From NCBI RefSeq assembly GCF_041381155.1, contig NC_091137.1, positions 13,821,765 through 13,885,764 on the forward strand: a stretch of 64,000 bases of DNA, in the 5' to 3' direction. Both the position numbers and the translations under genes were made by a program. How positions within the stretch are numbered: position 1 is the stretch's first letter; the number at the start of each line of letters is the position of its first letter. This document shows positions 56,876 through 64,000 of this stretch, one piece after another. Source of the stretch: Argopecten irradians (taxonomy: Eukaryota > Mollusca > Bivalvia > Pectinida > Pectinidae). The notes under the pieces were generated by a model. The model saw nothing but the letters and a program-made list of their open reading frames with translations, did no database searches and was not told where the DNA came from.

Positions 56876-59800
56876 ATGGCTGATGATTACGCTCTCACCC
56901 ACAAAGGCTCATTTGTTAAAAACAGTTCTCAAGACAAAAACAGTACCACAGGTACTAGTAAATTTGGTCAGCCTAGGAACCCAACCTTTAGTGGCCCTTC
57001 CAACGACAAACCTAAATTAGGTGATAAAACTAAGTCTGCTTCTAAAACAGATGATAGGGTAGGTGTGGGGTCTCCTTCTGGTCTTGTTTGTAATTACTGC
57101 AAGAAAGTAGGACATATTATGTCTGAATGTTATTCTCTCCAGCGTAAGGAGCAAAGGCGTAAACAGTCAGTTCCTTCTGTGTTAGCTATGTCAAAGCCTA
57201 GTCAGAAACTTAGTGATATTGTGGAAGATTCTAAAGTGTCTGTTGAGATTAAGAGCTCAGAGTCTGATAGTGTCTTGGAGAAGTACTCTCCCTTCATTTC
57301 TGAAGGTTTTGTTTCACTTACTAGTGATATTACCAACTTGAAACCTGTGAAGATTTTGCGAGATACTGGGGCTTCTCATTCTTTGATATTAGATGGCGTA
57401 GTGCCTTTGTCTGAGGAGACCTCATCTGGTAGTAGTGTTTTGCTTCAAGGTGTAGAGTTAGGTTTTGTTAATGTGCCTCTCCATTGTGTTTATTTAAAGT
57501 CAGACTTGGTTACTGGGCCTGTCACCATTGGTGTTAGACCGGAACTTCCCATAGAGGGCGTGTCGCTCATTTTAGGCAATGACTTGGCTGGAGAGAAAGT
57601 TAGGGTAGATCCCTTAGTGTCCAGTATTCCAGATAAAACAGATGATGCTGAGACTATTCAACAGGAATTTCCTGGTATTTTCCCTTCTTGTGCTGTAACT
57701 CGTTCAATGAGTAAGAAGGTTTCTGATGTTGCAGTAGTTGAGGATCATTATAGTCCAGGGTTAGGTGACACTTTCTTGGCTCATGATATAGAGGATATCG
57801 GGGGCAAGTGTGATCTTTTGAGAAATCCTGTAGACTTTGATAGTGATGGAGTTGTTCCTAATAAGGGTACTTCTTTGTCTGACATGATGAGCAAATCATC
57901 TTTGTCTAGAGAGGAGCTTATAGTAGAACAGGAAAAAGATCCTGAAATCTCCTTACTGTGTAATCGGGCTTTGAGTGAGGAAGAGGCGGAGAAAGTCCCG
58001 GTTTGTTACTTCCGTAAGTCAGGCGTGTTGATGCGCAAGTGGCGCCCCCCTGATGTGTCTCCCGAGGAAGACTGGAAAGTTGTCAATCAAATAGTTGTCC
58101 CACCGAGGTATAGGCAAGATATTCTGAGTTTGTCTCATGACGTACCTATGGCAGGACATTTAGGTGTGACCAAGACTTATAACAGGATCTTAGATCACTT
58201 CTTTTGGCCCAAGTTGAAACGGGATGTGGCTGATTTTTGTAGGTCTTGTCATACTTGTCAGGTGGTAGGGAAACCTAATCAGAAAATCCCTGTTGCACCT
58301 TTGCACCCCATTCCAGCATTTGAGGAACCATTTAGTAGAGTCATTATAGACTGTGTAGGTCCTCTACCCAAAACTAAGTCTGGGAATGAGTATCTTTTAA
58401 CTATTATGTGTGCTTCCACACGCTTTCCTGAAGCCATTCCACTCAGAAATATTAAGGCCCCTAACATAGTCAAGGCTTTGGTTAAATTCTTTACATTGGT
58501 TGGTCTTCCAAAAGCTGTCCAATCGGACCAAGGTTCGAATTTCATGTCTGGTATTTTTCAACAAGTCATGTACCAGCTCCAGATCAAGCAGTATAAGTCT
58601 AGTGCTTATCATCCAGAGTCTCAGGGTGCTTTAGAACGTTTTCATCAGACATTGAAGAATATGATGAGATCTTATTGTTTTGAAAACAAAAGAGATTGGG
58701 ACGAAGGTATACACATGTTGTTGTTTGGCGTTAGAGAATTTGTACAAGAATCTCTTGGCTTCAGTCCCTTTGAACTTGTGTTTGGACACACTGTACGTGG
58801 TCCTTTGAAAATTTTGAAAGACAAAATTTTGGACGAAGATTCTAAAGTGAATCTCTTAGATTATGTGTGTAACTTTAAGCAAAGGTTGACAAGGGCATGT
58901 GAATTGGCAAAAGAAAATTTGGCCCTTACTCAAACCAAAATGAAAACATGGTATGATAAAGATGCCCGTGCAAGAAGTTTTGATCCAGGTGACAAAATTT
59001 TGGCTCTATTACCAATACCGGGTCAGCCTTTGCAAGCTAGATATTTTGGACCTTATATTGTTGAGAAAAAGGTTGATGATGTTAACTACATTGTACAAAC
59101 TCCAGGGAGGCGCAAGAAAACTCAATTATGTCATGTTAATATGCTTAAGAAATATGTAGATAGAGAAGAGAGCAAGACCTCTCAACCTATTGCTACTTTG
59201 GCCTCTGTACCATCACAAAGTGAAAGTACAGCTGATATTTGTAAATTAGACTTAGATGGTGGTGTACAAGATGTAGGTTTAGACTGTGGTGTTAAGTTAC
59301 GGAATTCAGATGTGCTCGCGAACTTGGACAAGAAACTGTGTCATCTATCAGAAAAGGAACGCAATGAACTGAAAGATTTGATACTTGAGTTTAAACATTT
59401 GTTTCCGGATACACCAGGCAAAACAGATGCTATCTATCATGACATGGATGTAGGCGATGCGCCACCTGTCAAGCAACATCCTTACCGTGTCAATCCTTTG
59501 AAAGAAGAACACTTAAAGAAAGAAATTCAATACATGTTGGACAATGATATTATTGAACCAAGCAAAAGTGAATGGAGCTCTCCATGTGTTCTGGTGCCAA
59601 AGCCAGACAAGACATACCGGTTCTGTACTGACTTCAGAAAAGTAAACTCTGTCAGTAAAACAGACTCTTATCCAATTCCAAGGATTGACTCGTGTATTGA
59701 CAAAGTTGGCAAAGCCAAGTACGTAAGCAAGTTTGACCTGTTGAAAGGATATTGGCAGGTGCCATTAACAGAAAGAGCTAAAGAAGTGTCGGCATTTGTA

Positions 59801-60088
59801 ACCTCGCAAGGTTTGTACCAGTACAAAGTTATGCCATTTGGTATGAAGAATGCCCCGGCAACATTTCAACGTCTTCTTAACAGCGTGATATCAGACCTGG
59901 AAGGCTGTGATGGATACATTGATGACGTCATCAACTACCACGACACGTGGGAAGACCATCTACGCGGGATTCGTGAATTCTTCGAAAGACTCACTACCAT
60001 GAAATTGACTGTAAACTTATTGAAATGTGAATTTTGTCATGCAACTGTTGAATTTTTTAGGCCATGTTGTAGGACAGGGGCAGGTTAA
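56876..60088 (+). CDS. pol: Pol of the LTR retrotransposon: zinc knuckle, protease, integrase, reverse transcriptase (1070 aa, broken)
   Basis: The frame is already open before this ATG, so the ATG may not be a true start. CCHC knuckle CNYCKKVGHIMSEC at 72-85. Aspartic protease DTGASHSLI at 163-171. Integrase from about 420: HHCC zinc finger (HLGVTKTYNRILDHFFWPKL, CRSCHTCQ), catalytic Asp in IIDCVGPL (about 492), Asp in QSDQGSNF (about 550) and Glu in GALERFHQ (about 587). It ends with the GPY/F-type module FGPYIVEKK. Reverse transcriptase from about 850: NDIIEPSKSEWSSPCVLVPK, FDLLKGYWQVPL, MPFGMKNAPATFQRLLN and the YIDD active site at 1014-1017. The frame is lost in a run of six T at 60053-60058, ending at 60088 with unrelated residues. 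Together with gag and the RNase H frame it would replicate and integrate the element; this copy cannot as it stands. Confidence 0.92.
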   Translation: MADDYALTHKGSFVKNSSQDKNSTTGTSKFGQPRNPTFSGPSNDKPKLGDKTKSASKTDDRVGVGSPSGLVCNYCKKVGHIMSECYSLQRKEQRRKQSVPSVLAMSKPSQKLSDIVEDSKVSVEIKSSESDSVLEKYSPFISEGFVSLTSDITNLKPVKILRDTGASHSLILDGVVPLSEETSSGSSVLLQGVELGFVNVPLHCVYLKSDLVTGPVTIGVRPELPIEGVSLILGNDLAGEKVRVDPLVSSIPDKTDDAETIQQEFPGIFPSCAVTRSMSKKVSDVAVVEDHYSPGLGDTFLAHDIEDIGGKCDLLRNPVDFDSDGVVPNKGTSLSDMMSKSSLSREELIVEQEKDPEISLLCNRALSEEEAEKVPVCYFRKSGVLMRKWRPPDVSPEEDWKVVNQIVVPPRYRQDILSLSHDVPMAGHLGVTKTYNRILDHFFWPKLKRDVADFCRSCHTCQVVGKPNQKIPVAPLHPIPAFEEPFSRVIIDCVGPLPKTKSGNEYLLTIMCASTRFPEAIPLRNIKAPNIVKALVKFFTLVGLPKAVQSDQGSNFMSGIFQQVMYQLQIKQYKSSAYHPESQGALERFHQTLKNMMRSYCFENKRDWDEGIHMLLFGVREFVQESLGFSPFELVFGHTVRGPLKILKDKILDEDSKVNLLDYVCNFKQRLTRACELAKENLALTQTKMKTWYDKDARARSFDPGDKILALLPIPGQPLQARYFGPYIVEKKVDDVNYIVQTPGRRKKTQLCHVNMLKKYVDREESKTSQPIATLASVPSQSESTADICKLDLDGGVQDVGLDCGVKLRNSDVLANLDKKLCHLSEKERNELKDLILEFKHLFPDTPGKTDAIYHDMDVGDAPPVKQHPYRVNPLKEEHLKKEIQYMLDNDIIEPSKSEWSSPCVLVPKPDKTYRFCTDFRKVNSVSKTDSYPIPRIDSCIDKVGKAKYVSKFDLLKGYWQVPLTERAKEVSAFVTSQGLYQYKVMPFGMKNAPATFQRLLNSVISDLEGCDGYIDDVINYHDTWEDHLRGIREFFERLTTMKLTVNLLKCEFCHATVEFFRPCCRTGAG

Positions 60089-60719
60089 ACCTGTTCAGGC
60101 CAAAGTAGAATCAATTATAGATTTTCCAGCTCCTGGAGGCAAGAGAGAGCTGATGAGGTTTCTTGGTATGGCTGGATACTACAGAAAATTTTGTCAAAAT
60201 TTCTCTGTTATAGCAGCTCCACTTACTGCTTTGTTAAAGAAAAATGTCAAATTTGTCTGGTCAGACGAATGTAAGTCTGCCTTTGAGAAATTGAAAGCCA
60301 TACTATCAAGCTCACCAGTTCTGACTGCTCCAGATTTTAATAAACAGTTTAAACTGTTTGTTGACGCCAGCGATGTAGGTGTTGGTGCTGTTTTGATGCA
60401 AGAAGGTACTGAACAAATTGACCATCCAATTTGTTATTTCTCGAAAAAGTTTGACAAACACCAGAGATATTATTCCACCATTGAGAAAGAATGTTTAGCA
60501 TTGATTTTGGCCTTGAACCAATTTGATGTGTATCTCTGCACTACAGTTGTGCCTGTGTTGGTCTTTACCGACCACAACCCTTTGACATTCATTGGGAAAA
60601 TGAAAAACAAAAATCAAAGAATTCTCAGGTGGAGTTTGACTTTGCAAGAGTACAATCTTGACATCAAACATATCAAAGGGAAAGACAATATTCTAGCTGA
60701 TGCTTTATCAAGGATTTAA
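60027..60719 (+). CDS. pol: RNase H part of pol, separated by a frameshift
   Basis: Continuation of pol in a second frame, overlapping the end of the first by about 60 bases; it has no ATG of its own at the left edge. It starts with the end of the reverse transcriptase connection (FLGMAGYYRKFCQNFSVIA), then RNase H with LFVDASDVGVGAVLMQE (first catalytic Asp), YSTIEKECLALILAL (Glu) and FTDHNPLTF (Asp). It ends ILADALSRI before the stop. This is the last domain of the element; ordinary Ty3/gypsy would have integrase here. Confidence 0.9.
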   Translation: MNFVMQLLNFLGHVVGQGQVKPVQAKVESIIDFPAPGGKRELMRFLGMAGYYRKFCQNFSVIAAPLTALLKKNVKFVWSDECKSAFEKLKAILSSSPVLTAPDFNKQFKLFVDASDVGVGAVLMQEGTEQIDHPICYFSKKFDKHQRYYSTIEKECLALILALNQFDVYLCTTVVPVLVFTDHNPLTFIGKMKNKNQRILRWSLTLQEYNLDIKHIKGKDNILADALSRI

Positions 60720-60773
60720 ATATTACTTGATATGTCAAGAAAGTTTCCTTTTCAAGAAAACTTTCTTTTCTTT

Positions 60774-60782
60774 AAGGAGGGG
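60774..60782 (+). promoter_or_regulatory. Polypurine tract
   Basis: AAGGAGGGG, two bases before the 3' LTR. It is the expected primer for plus-strand synthesis. A preceding hairpin (AAGAAAGTTTCC...CAAGAAAACTTTCTT, about 60737-60765) is also visible. Confidence 0.8.
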
Positions 60783-60784
60783 TG

Positions 60785-61493
60785 TGTTATGTATGACACT
60801 GAATACATGTAGTTATGAGATAAGGGAGATAACTCCTATAGTTTTTTTTTATCAATACATCCTATGAAGGTCATATCATTGATTTAGGTTATAGAACTTT
60901 CTAGAATATAATCATGTATAAACAAATATGTTTGTAAACATGTTGATTTTAAGTAGAGATCTAGAATGATCTATTTCCAGAAAGTTATGTGTGTTTACTT
61001 GTTTACTGTTTTTAGTTAGATATTTCTAGAAGTAGGAGGTTCTCCAATATTCTTGAATTACGGTTTAGCTATATATACTCCAGCTGCCCAAGGCTAATCA
61101 GAACTGTAATGAGACCTGTAATAAGACATATCAAGAATTGTACAGCGCCATATAAGATTCTATTGGGAGAGCTATTGTGACTTTATCTGTGGATTATTAC
61201 AACACTTTGTGTGGATTTATTCATATTGCCTGGAACTTTACAAATCATCTGTGGACATTCAATTTTCCTTGTGGATTTGTGATTATTGTTAATTTGAAAC
61301 CTGGAAGGATCAAGGATTATACCAGGACATTCGCATACAGATAAGTAACACTTTAAATCATCGTACTAGTCTTGTACCACCACCAATTACTTTAGATATC
61401 GTAAACCATCTCTGTATAATATTGTATATATAATTAAATTGTGTTTTGAATTTAGCTGCTGGTTTCTCCTTTCTGTTATTCGTTCATGTAACA
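60785..61493 (+). repeat. 3' LTR
   Basis: Same as the 5' LTR except for about four substitutions (for example ACACTGAATAC, AGTAGGAGG, GCTGCCCAAGG) and one extra T in a T run near 60842. Ends TTCATGTAACA, directly followed by copy B duplication sequence. Confidence 0.93.
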
Positions 61494-64000
61494 ACATCAA
61501 TCCACCATCTTGAAATTTTAGAGTTATCCTCCCCTTGATCGGAGTAAAGACACTTTCGGTTTTCATTGCGCAATATAGAAACAGCTTACAACTACCTGCA
61601 TTTTTGAGTAACTTTGAAACGATTTTCCCCGATTTGTGACACGTGTTGTTGGTAATACTGTTTGGACTGCATATCTTTTTTATATGTATGTGTTTTTTTC
61701 TCGTAAATATTGGATAGTATCCCCACTTTTTCGTTCATTTTTTAAGTGGGCGTGGCCGATATTAAAAGTTTTAGTGGAGGGTCAATTCGACTTCATGAGT
61801 CTTCCATCTTTCTCGAGACTGTATTAAAGAATGGTGGAGAAATTAGCATGTGATAATATCCACTGATCACTGTAAAAAATCAACGTTAAAAAAAAGAACT
61901 CTGTGGTTTCACTAGCAACTTGAAAATTATGATGTCCCTCTGCAAACTGTTTTGGCCTATTGATCAGTGCAATGGTCACTGGTTTTTGTTATACATGTAG
62001 TGCAAGTTGATGGTTACATTTAAAAGTAATTCATAAGTGCATGATCACAAATACACTACAAAACAATTAATCAGCTTGTTACATTTACATACACATGGAC
62101 TTCAAGTTGGTATATTTTACAAGGTTTAACATCTGTAATAATTTTGTTAAATATAATTAAAATTCCGAGCCGGTTGTACTTTACACGACAAATGCTCCAC
62201 ATGCAATAATTATAAAAGCTGATTTCCATTTTGTTTGACACTCTTGTAAACAAAAAAATCCAATGAAGCAAATAGGTCATCATTTTTTTATCAAAGGAGG
62301 AAGTCAAATAAACCAAGGAATAAACATATATTTTTGAACATGTACATATACGAGCTGTTATCACTTATTTGTAGTATCTGATCGAACACGAATATATTAA
62401 GTCTTATATATATCAATCACAAATACGTGAACTATATATTTTATGATGGGTACGAGTTCGCCAAATTCCATGAGTACGGGTTAGCCATGATTGGTTGAGA
62501 GTTCGCCAAATGTGGGTACGAGTTTGTTTGGGTACGAAATTGAATGGGTAAGGGATTACCATAATTCGATCCAAATTAGTAACTGACAACTTAGAACGCA
62601 CTGTGGAAATGGACATGTACCTTTCATTGATTATAGGCAATTAATGGCTATTATAATATAGGATTCTTTCATGTCACTTGGAATTATATTTACTCAAAAC
62701 CTAATACAACTTGTCAATATCTTGTAAGTGTCATCATTCAAACAAATGAATACTGTGTAGTTGCTGTATTTGAAGTGGACACAGAGAGAATATACTGTAG
62801 ATTAAGGATTTTTTTTCTCATTATAAACAGCACCCTTCAATCCAAAAGTCTAAATAGGATGACACTTGTGTATACATAGATTTCTTTTCTGCACCATAGG
62901 ATCTGGAAATAAAACTGTTAAAACTTACCATCACTGTTTTGTCAATGTTTCTGCTACTTGGAATAGTTTGAAACAATTGTTTATGTGAAAACAAATCTTA
63001 AATGGATTATTTGACTTGTACTTTGAAATGTTTGCTTTCTTCTGAAAGACTTGGTAAATGATGATAGTCTTTTCATTCAAATCAGAAATATTTCATGCCA
63101 TATCATGATCCCTTTAGGTAGATAAATGTATTATTATTATTTATATTCAAAATGAAATACACATGCACTCTTTACACATACTTCATAGCACTTTATTTAG
63201 ATATACATGTATGAATCCTTATGTGCACATAGTTTCAAATAAAACCAATTTGAATTGACCTACATGTAAATCTTAAAAAGTTGATAAGCTGATGACAACA
63301 AAAGGTAATCAGTGGTAGGTGTTGCTGTCTAAAAGAAGAGGACGCTGAAAGAATGTACATGTTTGTACTTATGTGCGTTTGCTTATGTGAATTGTATTCC
63401 ACCGCTTTCATGAAGAAGTTAAACTGTTATCTCTTTCATTTTATGTGGTTATATATTAGAGCTGATTGTCAGCAATTAAGCAAATTATTATTTATTTATA
63501 ATTTGATGATAACTATATACAAATGATAAATGCATATACATCAAACCATACTGTGTTACAAATGCACTTTGATGATGCATGATACTGCAGCTATTGATGT
63601 AAAAATGCATGTAATAAAGTTTTTTTTTTTTTACTTTTTAGAACATAGTACATTGTAACTATGCTAGAAATCCATCTATACATTAATCACATTTTAGCCA
63701 GAATGGTACCTTCAAACTTCAGAAAACACAGAATCGGAGATCCTATATATAAAAAACTGGAAAGAAAACCTGGCTTATATACACATGTTACATGTATTGT
63801 ATATATTTTTATTTGTTGGATATAAATACATGTACAATACACTCAGGTGCATCAAACTTCTTTAGTGATTGATATGCATGTAAATTTCTTGTGAAATTAC
63901 TGATGCTAGCAAACTGCTCAAACCAAAAGAAAACTATCTTCAAATCTTGATATTTGCAATTATTTTTTCAAGCTGACAGAAATCTTGTGTATCTAGCCTC

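Larger units (their letters stand above)
55008..61493 (+). mobile_element. Ty3/gypsy LTR retrotransposon of the Gmr1-like type (6.5 kb)
   Basis: Two LTRs of 708 and 709 bp with TG...CA ends, a primer binding site, gag, one pol frame with CCHC zinc knuckle, protease and integrase followed by reverse transcriptase, an RNase H frame, and a polypurine tract. Integrase before reverse transcriptase is the reverse of ordinary Ty3/gypsy order and defines the Gmr1-like group. The LTRs differ by about four substitutions and one homopolymer length change over 708 bp, so the insertion is young. Two homopolymer frameshifts (about 56797-56800 and 60053-60058) break gag-pol. No clean 5-bp target duplication: the left flank is AGCAT and the right flank is ACATC. 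Confidence 0.94.
52497..64000 (+). repeat. Segmental duplication, copy B (interrupted by an LTR retrotransposon)
   Basis: Second copy of 44204-49267, offset 8295 bp at its left end, 8385 bp after the minisatellite and about 14745 bp after the LTR element. Similarity runs to the last base of the window. The 61494-64000 part corresponds to copy A 46749-49267 and shows no gene. It includes the same short minus-strand frame at 62413-62640 as copy A, kept only because the duplication is young. Confidence 0.93.

Noticed and set aside
58279..58612. Minus-strand frames inside pol
   Set aside because: Antisense shadows of the integrase region; no domain.
62413..62640. 75-codon minus-strand frame identical in both duplication copies (also 47678-47905)
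   Set aside because: Conservation is explained by the recent duplication; nothing indicates coding selection.

Overview
This is eukaryotic nuclear DNA. It is AT-rich, has GT-AG introns, TATA-type promoters and poly(A) signals, and is dominated by transposable elements. The repeat content points to a marine bivalve mollusc, possibly scallop-like: roughly 145-bp tandem arrays with a GC palindrome at one end, a TGTT-headed dispersed repeat, a tRNA-derived repeat, a Gmr1-type LTR element and Crypton-like ORFs. That assignment is inference from familiarity with bivalve repeats, not a search result.

Layout. Positions 1-5775 hold two satellite arrays of a ~145-bp unit, each ending in the same terminal module, so they look like tandem-repeat cores of a mobile element. 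From 6.0 to 9.0 kb there are foldbacks, a duplicated hairpin-rich 280-bp block and a broken tyrosine recombinase gene. From 9.0 to 14.9 kb I see no supported gene.

Three host genes, all on the plus strand, lie between 14.9 and 41.2 kb. (i) 15672-16178 encodes a small secreted Gly/Leu-rich precursor with an Arg-rich six-cysteine C-terminus. (ii) 21213-29919 encodes a complete five-exon cytosolic sulfotransferase of 295 aa. (iii) 40722-41102 encodes a second secreted precursor, His/Gly-rich, with the same symmetric cysteine spacing. All three appear to have a TATA box, a short 5' UTR exon and an intron just before the start codon. The two precursors look like members of one family that I do not recognise and are the best candidate here for something undescribed.

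The spaces between genes are built from nested elements. Sulfotransferase intron 1 is almost filled by a 4.4-kb inverted-repeat element carrying a dead reverse transcriptase, dispersed repeats and a TTAA-flanked MITE. A 5'-truncated LINE lies at 31.3-33.8 kb on the minus strand. A 2.1-kb TTAA-flanked inverted repeat contains a second copy of the same MITE. A palindrome made of small hairpins sits at 38.0 kb, and another TTAA-flanked element at 41.3-42.1 kb.

The last third (44.2-64.0 kb) is a recent tandem duplication offset by about 8.3 kb. Each copy has a ~50-bp minisatellite, a cluster of CRE-like sites and the first part of a Crypton-like tyrosine recombinase gene. Copy A is broken by a 2-bp deletion. 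Copy B is broken by a 6.5-kb Ty3/gypsy LTR retrotransposon with nearly identical LTRs, a tRNA-Pro-type primer binding site, a coiled-coil/SCAN-like gag, and integrase placed before reverse transcriptase, as in Gmr1-like elements.
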